From Enoplolaimus lenunculus (taxonomy: Eukaryota > Nematoda > Enoplea > Enoplida > Thoracostomopsidae), in contig JASANG010001564.1 of the NCBI GenBank assembly GCA_030248215.1, positions 186,001 to 250,000 of the forward strand: a stretch of 64,000 bases of DNA. The letters are read 5' to 3'. The notes beneath the pieces are model-generated. The model was not told the origin of the DNA. It saw only the letters and a list, made by a program, of their open reading frames with translations, and ran no database searches. The translations under genes and the position numbers were made by a program. Shown here piece by piece: positions 45,301 to 55,995 of this stretch (position 1 is the stretch's first letter; every line of letters starts with the position of its first letter).

Positions 45301-48300
45301 TTTTTATTTTTTGTCACCGCCCTCGGGCGGTGACCCTTGTTTTTGCTAGCGACAATCTTGAAAGAAATATGTGTTGTAAATATATGAGAACGCTTTTAAA
45401 AGTTCCATGGCGAATTCTAAGCAAGAATTTTTAACAAATACACACCTTTCCTTTGCCTTTTCCAGGGCGTAACTTTCACAGTTAAAGTGTTATGCTAGTA
45501 GCTTATCATCTGTCAAAACTGCTTAAAACCTTGAGAATAATAGGCATTAATTTGGACCGGTTTTTATGTGATGAACCTATGTTGAAAACGGGGGCGTAAC
45601 TGTAGAATACGTATATACCTAAACCTATGTCTAAGGTTAAGTCTAAGAATGAGCTTATATCTAAAACTAAGCCTGAGCAAAAATACATCTAAAGCTAAGC
45701 TTTGTCGATGGTAGTCCCGCAGAAATTCATTGCACCCCTTGTTTACATGGGCCTGTCATGCTACGAAACTAGGACTACGGCGACTAACTTATGTAGTTCA
45801 CAATCACTGAACGTTTTAAGACGACTAGTTTCGTCCTTGCTGATGATGAATATTGTAAATTTTTTGCTTGCATGCTAAGCCGAACAATGTAAGAAGGTGA
45901 AGCTACCCGGTCATGGGCATTCGTGCAGCCAGTTAGCAGCTCTGCTACGGTAACTAAAGCCCAACAGCACCTTGCTACACACTGCGCCGAGAGTACGACT
46001 GCAGATATTGCCGTCTGTTGAAGCATTACTCGTAGCTTCACTAACTACAGGGCACACCGATGGTCAGTTTTGCGACCGTAGGGCGGGCGATTTTAATGTC
46101 CACTTGGCATGCAAGAGGTACCAAGTCGTGAATTTGAATAATCAGAAAAACCGAAACTGCAAAAGAAATCTAACTGCTAAAAATAAACTTTTTCAAACTG
46201 TAATATAAACCGACACCGCATGCGTATTCTTTGCATGAACAAAAAGAATTTCGTTTAAACAAGAAATGTAGTTGACAGCCCACAGAAAAATATTGTTTAA
46301 AATCCATCTAGATGTTGTGATATATACTTAAGAAAAATGCTATTTTGGCCTCACTACATAAGTTCTTCTGGTATGAATTTTCAACAGTTTATATATACTG
46401 ATTTTTGCTGAAAGGCTAACATACAAAACGATTTATGATCAGCAAAGGTTATTTGAACAATGTAAAAAAATTGCAAATTTTTGTGGGTATTAACAAGGAG
46501 GACCACAGCAATTGAATTTTACAAAAATCTGCATTTGAGCGCATTATAATGTTAGGCTCACGGGACGCCCAAACATGCAAATATTGTCGAATGTTCAATT
46601 TTAAGTAAACACCGGCTTGCAAGATCTAGACAAATTTATCTTTCCCTTCTGCACGTGTAAATTTTTCTGAATTCGATGTTTCGAGAAAAACTCGATTCAA
46701 AATTTTTCATTGCTTTGTTTGACTCGTGGTGACCGTATATTTTGCCTTTCAGGCAAATGCCTTGTTTTAAACTTATTTCAAATATTTTAACTTTGAAATG
46801 ACATACGTAATATACACAGTTGAGAGTACGACTTATATAATAACTTGGCCATGATTTTCAAATACGTGCGATTACATTGAATTGACAATGAGAAAATATA
46901 CCTACAATTAAAACTTCGCAGACCAATGTATAAAACAGATCCGTAACAGTAGTATAAGCATATTTCTAAGCCTAAACCTGACCAAGAAATTAGTCTAAAG
47001 CATAAGCTTACTATATTGCAATGCCGCAGGAAAATTTTCCACCCCTGATCTTTACATACGCCACTTCGCAACTAGTTTACTGCGATTAGCAGAAGCGTCT
47101 CAAGTACAACCTCACAATTTCAGCAGATCAGTTTTTCAGAAAATTCCCTATTTCAAGTAGTTTTCAACGTTTGAATTCGCTAAATGAAAACTGTCATTTC
47201 CTTTCACATCGTTAGCAGTTGTTTCAGTTTGAAATTTCACAAAACAGTCGTAAAAGGTACTTGAAAATGATTCTATACACCGGCAAACGTAGCTCCCGGT
47301 TGCAGGATGGGTTGGGGGTGAGGCTATTTATTCTTCGATAAAGATTTAAATTTAAACCCACATATCTAAAAATATTGAAACGGATAAAAAATATTTTTAA
47401 TGAATAATCTATAACCACTTATAAAGTGTATATTTTAAAGCCGCATTTAGTAGCGCCTGTACATTGGTTTTAAGAGACTTGGGGCAGAAAGAGGACAGAA
47501 TAGCGAAACGCTAACTCTTGACTAAGCTCCAAGCGGTATTCTGTGCTTTGATCTGTTTAATGCTGTTGTTTTGTTTCTTTAATCTTGCAGCACTTATCAC
47601 CAGTTAGCGATTGCAGAGTTGGCCCATGTTACTTTTATGGCCGTCCCGGTTTCTACTGGGTCTGTAAAAGAGTAGGCTTACACTCTAGAGACTACATTCT
47701 TTGCTTCTTTTGCAACGCTTAGGCTTAGGCTTAGGAATTCCGCACTAAAACTTCCAGTCAATGTAGCTACTGCAACGCTATAGTATTTCAAATTCTGATG
47801 CAAGTATTGTTGGCTTTGGGAAATTGCAAGCAGTTTAATCAAGCTCCTCGATCCATGGTCAGTAATAAAGGATTATAATTCTAATTTATGTCGATTATGA
47901 TAAATTTTCTGCTTTAACGTGCGAAAAATGGAATATATAAGTTTAACTAAATGTTCAAACACAAACGACTCCAAACAGCCACAAACAATATTAATACGCC
48001 AAAACTCAGCGCATAACAAAAAGTTTTGTGTTTATTTAAAAAAGTTTTGCTTCAAAAATAAACCTAAAATACTTACCCCTAATGGAGTTTGACATCAAGT
48101 GACCAGAAGAAACAAATCCAATTCGTTGTTTGCATTTATGTCGCATTTGGCTGCAAAATTCACCCAATGAAATTCGAGCGTTGCGTTCTTCTTGACCAAT
48201 CAAATCACTTAGGGATTGCTGTGATGCTCTAATCGTTTCCCATTGGTTCGCCAGTTGTTGATAGTTGTCGAGCAAATAGCTGGAATTGTTTTCGGCAAAA

Positions 48301-51300
48301 TTCCACTCCATTCTTTGTTTTAAATTGATGTCGAGCGTTGAATTTGAGGTGTTATAGTTGCGGTTCCAGACTTCAGTTTGGTTTTCGAGTTGAAGGCCGC
48401 CCCAAAGCGTTTCGTCTAGTTTTGCTAGACGTCTGAGATTGCGGATAATGCTGTGTACAAAATCGTTAATTGCTGTGGTAGGATCAGACCTGCCGTTAGC
48501 AGAGTTGTGCGACCCAAGGTGTGGATTCCGCGCTAGTTTAGCCAAGTCGCAACAAATTTGGTGTTGGCTGTCTTCATTTACTTCTGCCAGAAATGAGCTT
48601 AAGATATCATGAGTAATTTTAACGTGAATATCTGATTCAACCCAACTCATATTCTCGTCCGGCTTAACGTCAGGTTTGACATTTTCGATTTCGTACAATG
48701 TCTTCTCAAATCGTGCAATTTGGCGCGTCTTTTCCACGAGCGCATTAGCTAACTCATCGTTTTGGCGCGTTTTCACGGCCACTTCATTAGCTAACACATC
48801 ATTTTGCCGAGTTTTTTCAACTAATGAGTTAGCTAACTCATCTTTTTGGCGCGATTTTTCCTCTAGTTTCGATGTTACTGTCTTGATGTCGTGTTGTAGT
48901 TTGACAATTTGTTGTTTCATCAAGTCAGCGGTTGCGATTTGTACTTCGAATTGTTGTTCCAACGCGTGTTTGTAGTCTTCAAGTTGCGTAACGCGTTTCT
49001 TCAGTGATGAGTACGACGCTAGGCTTGATGTTCTTAGGCTTAGTTCGGGTTCTGTTCCGTAGTTTCTGTGAGAGAGCTTTGTCAGATCCAATGGATTGTT
49101 TTGACCATTTTCTTGGTTTGGCATTGTGGCAGAATCTAGTTTTGGAAGCTGAGGTACTTTTCTCAATGCCTCTAGTTTACACACTACATCCTCAAGATTG
49201 GCCACTTTGACTTTCCATGTTTGTTCAGAGACTGTCAACCTCTCTTCGGTTGCTTTCATTTGGTCAACAAGAGTTTTGGTTTGATCGTTGGACTGACTCA
49301 ATTTTAGCTGTAACTCTTCAAGATGAGCTATTTTTGTGTTCAAATCAACTTTTATTTTGCTATTTTTTGATGTAAGTTCCAAGATTTCTTTTGCAGATTC
49401 GTCTTTGAGCTTGAATAATTGTTTATCAAGATCATCAATTTGCTGTTGTCCTCTAGCGACGGCGTCTTCTTTTGATTTCAGCTCGTGCTGCAGGTGCGAT
49501 ACCTGCTGTTCGGCTTGTCGTAAGCGGGTAGTGGTTGCTTCTAGGTTCAGCTCGAGATCCGCCATGATGATATCTTTACTTTCTTCATCATTCATCTTGA
49601 TTTGCTCGTCTGGATTTGAATTCGCTGACTTATTGGCTATCCCAGATTTCAAGCAGGAACTATGTTTTTGGTCGTTGGACTGTAGTTGTCTCTTCAAACC
49701 ATTGAGCTCCGCGTTCGCTTCGGATAGCTGGCTTCGAAATTGTTCCAACGTATCTTCTAACTCTAAATATTTACTTAAACGTTGATGTGCTCCTTTCAAC
49801 TGTTCAAGCATTGACTCATTTTTAGCATCGACCTCAGTACGTCTTTGTTCGGATTCATTTAGTTGTTGCGTAAGTTCGCTTATTCTAAAATCTCGGGTTA
49901 GTGTTGGTCCAGCGTCTGTTTTCTTATGATTTGTTTCCAAACAATGGTTCCTGCGGAATTCCACATTTATCTCCGGATTTTCTGTTTTACAATTAGTTTG
50001 TTGCTGTTCTTCGGCTGTACAGTGGCTGCAAAATACCAGCTCTTCAGTGTTGTTGCGTTGTAACTCCTTGCCAACCTTGTCATCATCTTCGTCATTGCAT
50101 GAGATTGTAAGAAGACCGTTGCCAAACGTTTTGCAATATTCGTTTGATGTTGCCGATAAGTTAGCGTCGTTATTTATTGTGGCCGCCTGATGATGGTTAT
50201 CGTGCTTTGACGTTACCCACAAAACCACATCGCTGTTTGTTGTTGCCGTTCGATGACAATCCTCGTTTGTTGTCTCCAAGTTAATGTCGCTGCCTGATGT
50301 TTCAATATGACGATTATTCATCTCTGATGTTGCCGAGTCGATGGTGATCATTGATTTTGCGCGTCCTGATTGGCTCCGAACTTTGATCTCATTTGAATTT
50401 GCCTCATCTAGCTGTCGTTTTATTGATTCGAGCTCCATTACGTTTTGCTCAAGTGAGGTATTCGCCTGTTGAAGACTGCGTTCCATTTGTTTGAACTTTT
50501 CTTCTAAGTCGATTTTCTCGGAAATTACCTGCTGCCGTTCCATTTCTGTATTTTCAAGCTTTTCATTTGCCTCCGCGAGTTGTTGTCCAAAAGATATCAG
50601 AGCTGCACTGTTGCTGGATACTTCATTTTCCAGTTTCCTGTTTTCTTGACATAAATCATTCGTTTGCTTCCGTTGGCTCTCGTAAAGATATTTCGAATTT
50701 TCAAGTTCTTTCTTCAACTGGTCGATACTCGGTTGATGAGATTTTGCCAATTGATCAAGCACATCTATTTCATATTGTTTTTCTGCTAGTTCTTTACCCA
50801 ATAATGCCACATTTTCTTCAAGCGATTCAACCAGTTTTGCATTGCCTTCAGTGACAGCCAACTTTTGTCTTAGATCCTCAACAACCTGTTTGTTTGTATT
50901 GAGCTCATTTTTCAACCTGTCTACTTCGGCACTTAGCGTTTCCTTTACCTGGCTTGAGATATTGGTTTGAATTTCGACTCCTTGTTGTAATTTTGTATTT
51001 TCTTTTTTGGTTTCGATTAGTTGTTTTTCAAAAGCGTCGATTTCAGCCAAACGCATTTTTTCCATCTCGTCTCGTTGTTGGCGTTGGGATTCGAGTTTTC
51101 GTTGAGTTGAATTCAACTCGTCTAAAAGAATTTCTTTGTCGTTTGTCAAACAATTTATCCTTGATTGCAGGTCTGCCTGAACTTGTTGCGATTCTGTTAG
51201 TTCTTTCTGCAAATCTTGCATCATACTCGACAATTTCTTTATTTCTACACTCTGTGATTCAATTTCGGATTCATAATTTGCCGACCGCAAGTCCCAGTCT

Positions 51301-54189
51301 GCTCTTTGATTCTCGTTGGCAGTTTTGAGCTTCTCAATCTCCAGATTGATCATTTCGCAAGTATCTGCACGCTGATTGGCTTCCGCCTGTGCCGCGTCAA
51401 GTAACCAATGAGCGTTCGACACATCGTCATGAAGACGGTCCAGCTCGCAACGCTGATTGGTTAGTCGTTCACGGGCTCGAGTGAGCTCTTGACTCAAGGA
51501 CGCGTTCGAGTCCTCAAGTTCGACAAGTCGTAAAGCGTTTCGAGCGGCTTCTGCGGAAGCTCGATGTGTTTTCGTCTCAAACTCGTCGAGCGCTGCGTGA
51601 AGCTGATCACGATCGCTACGCAGCGACTCGAGTTCGGCAGAGTTCGCGAGCAGCGTTTCGCAACGTGTCTCGAGTTCATCGATACGCGCTGACAGCTGAT
51701 GCTTTGTCTTGTCGCTGGTTGACAGCCTGAAAATCGTTTTGAAAAACATTGTAGTCTTCATTTTTGACAATCTCCTAAACCTTTCAGCAACTTAAAGCTA
51801 ATGTGTTTTGACCAAAATATACTCTCAGCATGGTATCCTACCATAGGTCTATATAAAAATGCTTAAATATAAATATATACATATACATATATACCGATAT
51901 AATCACAAATTTGGGAATAGGGACACTGACATTAGTGCATGTTCAATTTACTTAAAACCTGTTTTAAGATTAATTTTTCAAAAAATGGTTGGGTTGAATA
52001 CATTTGGCTCAAACCAGCACAGCTATAGAAAGAATATTTTTTGTTTTGAAATTTTACAACTTTTGAAGCATGTTTAGCAAAATTGTCGATATTTTACAAT
52101 TTTTGCATCCAAGATGCAATTGTAGTGCATTTATTTTGTATGAAACTTCATGTAGTTCAGCTGTTTGATGGAAATTGCATGTCAAATTTTAAATGAAAAA
52201 CATTTGCAACGCTGAATTTTGAGCAAAACAGGGCCAATGAGGAACGTATCTTGCATCATTCCTTTCAATTCGTAGCCGCCGAAACGGATATCGAATTTAT
52301 CCCTAATGCGCGCAGATCCCTTGCAATAAACGTGTCAACAAACGGTTACAATTGCGTTTTCGATGTAAATAAAACTATCAAATGTGAATATCGCCCAATC
52401 ACAGTGAGAAGAGTATCTTTCCAAACACTATATTTAAAATGGAAAAAGCATAAATTTCACAAATTTTCCACCATTTTAAATTCATTGTTTGTGACAACTC
52501 TGGGGTTAGGAAGTGCTTTTTATCAGCGGCAAGTACTATTTTTTGGAGGTGCAGAGTATAAAAGTTTTAATATCCTGGATCGAAAACTGTATGTTTTTTG
52601 AAAAGTTTATATATACATAAATATTCATATACATACATATATTCGTACATCTACATATATACGTATAAATGTCATGCCCAAAACAGCTATTTGCTCCAAC
52701 TGGCAACTGGGACGTCCCAAACGACAATTGTTCTTCGAGGCAGCCCAAACAACTACTGGAATGCAAATTGCTTTTGATTGGAGGATGTAGAGACCAAACA
52801 GCTGTTGGAATGCAAGATGTTTGTGGTTTGAGATAACTGACTTGCACAGTAATTGCTTGGCTACACCATTTTTGCAAACAAGGTTAAAATCAAACAAAAT
52901 GATACGATTAAAACCCAAGTACAACTGTAATGTTATACTAGTTACTCATAGCCGAAATACAACGTGCTATAATTTCTGTGGTTTTGGTTAGCCAATCAAA
53001 TTGCGCTTCTGAAATTGTTCGCCCCATATAAACCTTGTTAAATTTATAATGTACAAATATGGTGAATTTAAATAATTACTGACCAATTCAATGAACAACC
53101 AATCAAAATTTCCATTGCAACGAAAATGGATCCATGTTATGCGTTTCAGCGTTTAATTTTCTATTATATTGTTTGAAATTGTTGAAAATTTTAAACTTTG
53201 CGCTTGTTTAAGCTTTTTCCTACTTTTAACAAGCTAAAAAACATATCCTAAGCGTGATCAGTATTTTGGTTTGGAAGGCAACACCAACTGCATAAAAGTA
53301 TAATCAATCTTAGTTTACTTAAAAATAAGTTTTTTCAATGTCTTTGTGGCTTTCTGGGCACCCCCCCAGTCTGCCCACGCTTGCATAAAAACAGATAACA
53401 TTTTTGAAATTGAAAAAAGATTTGTAAAAAGATTTATCATTTACAATGAAGCATCTGCGAACCAACGCAATGCAACATTTTTAAATTTGTTTTGTTTTTT
53501 TTTCTAATTTTCAGCAAATTTATGAAATTTCACTCGGGTTTTCTGCTTGAGCGAGATAACAAAATTTTTCAAATGACGATAGAATCTATTCGAAAAAGTT
53601 TAGTTCAGTTATTTTTCGTTCCAATGTTTTAAGGACAGACATTCAAGCCGAGTAAAAAGTAAATCTCGTTAAATATACAAAATCAGTAAATAAAAGCTAA
53701 GTATCAACCATGAATCCAATTTTTCAGGGTCTACGATTCGAAGTAGTCCTACAGAAGTCGAGATCCACTGAAAGAACAGATGCCCAGGGACGTAGCGAGG
53801 ATATAATCGTAGGAAGGTTTAACTTTAAGTAAACATTCTACGAGCGGAGCAAGCAAGGAACAGCTTTTCAGCTCCATTAAAGGTTATTAATTAAAGATCC
53901 AAGATTGGTGTGCGCAGGATGCAAAGGATGTACAAGCGAGGTTCCTTCTCATTATTTCCATCTCCGACAATTTATGGTTAAAATTTTGCTAAGTTTATTT
54001 TGAGAACCAATATTTTAGTCGTATTTTTTCCTGTGTTGGTTTTTTTCTACTAAAACTAAATTTTTCCCAATTTACACAATTAAAAATAGCTTACTTGTGT
54101 TCTAGAATTCTTGTTTTCTCTAGTAATTCTTCTGTATCATATTCAAGATCATTTTCGTCGATGCATATTGTTGTCTGTTGTTGTTGTTT

Positions 54190-54257
<68 letters not shown>

Positions 54258-54286
54258 GCTGTTGCTGTTGTTGTTGTTGCTGCTGC

Positions 54287-54332
<46 letters not shown>

Positions 54333-54423
54333 GCTGTTGCTCACGCAGTTGTTCTAGTTGTTGCGTTAATATCGTTATGGTTTGCTCACGCTCGCGTTGC
54401 AACTCTCGTAGTTCCGCAGCCTC
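42399..54423 (-). CDS. Long coiled-coil protein with polyglutamine and a C-terminal FN3-like domain, seven exons, 5' end not found
   Basis: Exons in transcript order: 54423-54095, 51726-48077, 45277-45180, 44804-44522, 43738-43602, 43139-42858, 42437-42399. All introns are GT..AG and all phases agree, giving 4818 nt or 1605 residues to the TAA. Exon 1 seen here is coiled coil with about 50 consecutive Gln. Exon 2 (about 1217 residues) is mostly heptad coiled coil, with a Cys/Asn/Thr-rich break around 50330-49880 and a less repetitive, possibly globular end from about 48670. Exons 3-4 are Ser/Pro-rich with an acidic SEEDDN patch. Exons 5-6 contain a probable fibronectin-III fold (VFVISWTAANAFDF, GGYYVYYANHK, VSICAYAKTN). 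No signal peptide or membrane segment, so cytoplasmic is likely. Centrosomal, Golgi or synaptic scaffolds fit this layout; RIM-binding proteins combine coils and FN3 but have SH3 domains, not seen here. Exon 2 also has an in-frame ATG at 51770, an alternative start. Confidence 0.85.
42584..42850 (+). mobile_element. Family B element, copy B15, in the last intron of the coiled-coil gene
   Basis: The right end is TGATACATGGGCC and the left end TGCCCATTATAAAGTG. The interior has CCTATACCTAAGCCTAAC and AGTAAGCCTAACC. It is longer and more decayed than other copies and no target duplication is visible. Its right tip lies one base from the GTTAGT donor of the upstream exon. Confidence 0.6.
43772..44180. 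mobile_element. hAT-type element with TTCCGG repeats, in an intron
   Basis: Ends CAGGGTGCAACCGGAATT and AATT(A)CCGGTTGCACCCTG-type are inverted repeats. Just inside both ends are runs of TTCCGG. A perfect 8-base duplication ACCCACGG flanks it (43764-43771 and 44181-44188). A CAGGGTG start and an 8-base duplication identify a hAT-superfamily non-autonomous element. It sits in intron 43739-44521 of the coiled-coil gene. Confidence 0.92.
44890..45067 (-). mobile_element. Decayed family B element, right end clear
   Basis: CTGTTCTTTACATGGGC at 45051-45067 is the family B terminus. ACCCTAAGCTTACACC and TTTTAGGCTCAGG lie within. The left end is approximate. It lies in intron 44805-45179 of the coiled-coil gene. 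Confidence 0.5.
45575..45753 (-). mobile_element. Family B element, copy B12, in an intron
   Basis: Left end ACCTATGTTGAAAACGGGGG, right end CCTTGTTTACATGGGCC. The core GTAACTGTAG and CCTAAACC/TCTAAG units are degenerate. Flanks TGTGATGA and TGTCATGC agree at 6 of 8. Confidence 0.78.
45835..46090. repeat. Repeat family J, copy 2 (no family A insertion)
   Basis: Homologous to 39640-40070 without the 182-base family A element. GGTAACTAAAGCCCAACAGC, GAGTACGACTGCAG and CATTACTCGTAGCTTCACTA are in the same order. It lies in the intron 45278-48076. Confidence 0.7.
46921..47062 (-). mobile_element. Family B element, copy B13, in an intron
   Basis: Ends GACCAATGTATAAAACAGAT and CCTGATCTTTACATACGCC. 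The core GTAACAGTAGTATAAGCATA and AGTCTAAAGCATAAGC is intact, but only one CCTAAG block remains. A perfect 8-base duplication ACTTCGCA flanks it (46913-46920 and 47063-47070). Confidence 0.92.
47621..47745 (+). mobile_element. Family A element, copy A6, right end lost
   Basis: It starts GGCCCATGTTACTTTTATGG and continues with TACTGGGTCTGTAAAAGAGT and TTGCAACGCTTAGGC. The expected right terminus is missing. Its start resembles copy A7 (ACTTTTAGGGCCGTCC type), suggesting a subfamily. Confidence 0.75.
48690..48860 (-). repeat. Four 14-residue repeats within the coiled coil
   Basis: Within the large exon, units such as EKTRQNDVLANEVA and VKTRQNDELANALV repeat every 14 residues (42 bases), which is two heptads. 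The units are diverged in DNA, so the register has been kept while bases changed. Confidence 0.8.
54178..54342 (-). repeat. CAA/CAG trinucleotide tract encoding polyglutamine
   Basis: On the minus strand almost every codon is CAA, with a few CAG. It encodes about 50 Gln, then Lys and four more Gln, in the 54423-54095 exon of the coiled-coil gene. Long open frames of Cys, Val, Ala or Asn on either strand are shadows of this tract. Confidence 0.95.
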
Positions 54424-54511
54424 CTAAAATTAACAACGTCGTAGATCATTTCGGCCGTGCCACCGACAAAGTGTAGTATGTTTAATCTTCCACAGTAAGT
54501 TGCGTACTGTA

Positions 54512-54957
54512 CTGACTACTGACCGGAATAAGAGGGGGTAATAAGAGGGTGGGTCCTTATTTTGAGTCGCAATCAAAAGGAGCCTGTTACCGTAATTATA
54601 GTTCGTAAGCGGATAGAGTCCCTAAACCCTAATTAGAGTCCATAAATATCAATTATCTCTAATTGTAGCGCATAAATGACTAGAGGACCAAATAAGCGTC
54701 CGTTCGAAATTTTAAAGCGCACTTAAGTTTTGAAAGTAACATTCTAAAGTATAACCTTGCATTATCGCTCAAGCTTTTGATGCAAGGCAAAAAGCGTTTA
54801 ATTCAAGGGATAGTTGCAATACCGGATATATAACAGTAAGGAACGGTGGCGGAGAACTGTTTGAAAATAAATAACAGTCTGTAACCGCATAACAACGGGG
54901 GTACCCTCTGGAGAGGCCAAATAAATATCAGTCCCCCCTCTTATTTGGGTCACTACA
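54512..54957. mobile_element. Family F element, copy 2
   Basis: The left end ACTACTGACCGGAATAAGAG and the right end CTCTTATTTGGGTCACTACA are inverted repeats. The interior is homologous to 33702-34058 and about 90 bases longer. Flanks GTACTGTA and GTACTCGA agree at 6 of 8. Confidence 0.75.
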
Positions 54958-55159
54958 GTACTCGATGTCGGAATTAAAACTTGGCCGGTCATAGGGCAGT
55001 AGATTCATTTTAAAGTCTATAAAGGGGGCTAAAGTTTCTCCTCTTTAAAAAATTACCAAATAGAATATGTATTTTATCGGCACTTGCCCGTATCTTACAA
55101 TTCTGCTTTCACTTTTATTACTAAATTATATTTCTATATAGTGGCAGCACCGAGGAATT

Positions 55160-55303
55160 GGCCAATGTAAAGAACACGGCCGTAACAGTAATAATATAAT
55201 TTTATTCTTAAGCCTAATCCTATGCAAAAAACAGTTTAAAGCTTGCGCTTGCACTATTGTAGTCTCACAGAAAAACGTTCCGCCCCTAATCTTTACATGG
55301 GCT
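55160..55303 (-). mobile_element. Family B element, copy B14 (short form)
   Basis: Ends GGCCAATGTAAAGAACACGG and CTAATCTTTACATGGGCT. The core GTAACAGTA and TTATTCTTAAGCCTAATCC is reduced to a single block. Flanks GAGGAATT and GAGGGATT agree at 7 of 8. Confidence 0.88.
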
Positions 55304-55410
55304 GAGGGATTTGGATTTGTGGGGAGCTGGCACCGAAAAAACGCATTAGTATCGCTTTTTCCGATTAAATTGGCAAATCATTTATCATGGTTCACTAAAT
55401 TACACGTTTC

Positions 55411-55525
55411 GCCTGATAGAAAGGAATATGAAAGGATGCTGCGGACCCCATGTTTCAGCACCTTTTCGCATGATAGAAAGGAACATCGAAGGATGCTGTC
55501 GACCTCGCTTTTTAGTATCTTTTAG
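55411..55525 (+). repeat. Two tandem 57-bp units
   Basis: TGATAGAAAGGAATATGAAA and TGATAGAAAGGAACATCGAA begin units 57 bases apart, each continuing GGATGCTG. Because 57 is a multiple of three the frame stays open, but there is no other evidence of coding. Confidence 0.7.
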
Positions 55526-55826
55526 TTTATAATCAAAAATTATTTTTACCAAAAATCGTCTTGGCTTGTTTCAGTTTAACCCATTGTTCATATTTTATAT
55601 TTTTTCTGTAAATAATGGCAAAATACCATAAATGATTTCTCGTGTTTTTTCTCGCTTAACTTTTTTGCCTGATTTTAACTCGCAGATGCGTTAATTGAGC
55701 AGCTGGTGGGCCGCCCCTTTTACGTCATTGATAAAACAGGCTTTTTTTGATACATATGTTTTTTACGGTTTAAGTGATAACACAACCGAAAATTGGTTTA
55801 AGCAGTGGGAAAACGGTGTTTTAGAT

Positions 55827-55987
55827 GGCCAATGTTACTGTTAGGGCCGAAACAGTAGATTAAGCGTATTCCAAAGCCTAAGCCTAAGCCTAAGTCTAAG
55901 CTTAACCAAAAAATGTAGTCTAGAAGGTGAGCCTACTCTTTGACAGACCCACCTGAAACCGGGACGGCCCTAAAAGTAACATGTGCC
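55827..55987 (-). mobile_element. Family A element, copy A7
   Basis: Ends GGCCAATGTTACTGTTAGGG and GGGACGGCCCTAAAAGTAAC then ATGTGCC. One GCCTAAG block. Flanks TTTTAGAT (55819-55826) and TTTTAGGT (55988-55995) agree at 7 of 8. Confidence 0.88.
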
Positions 55988-55995
55988 TTTTAGGT

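Noticed and set aside
48676-51328. Plus-strand Ser/Cys/Leu-rich frames over the large exon
   Set aside because: Antisense shadows of coiled-coil codons.
52251-52601. 116-residue plus-strand frame
   Set aside because: Lies in the intron 51727-54094 of the minus-strand gene; no motif or splice partner. A gene within the intron cannot be excluded.
54095-54476. Long open frames of poly-Cys, poly-Val/Ala and poly-Asn
   Set aside because: They are other-frame readings of the CAA/CAG tract; only the Gln frame joins neighbouring exons.
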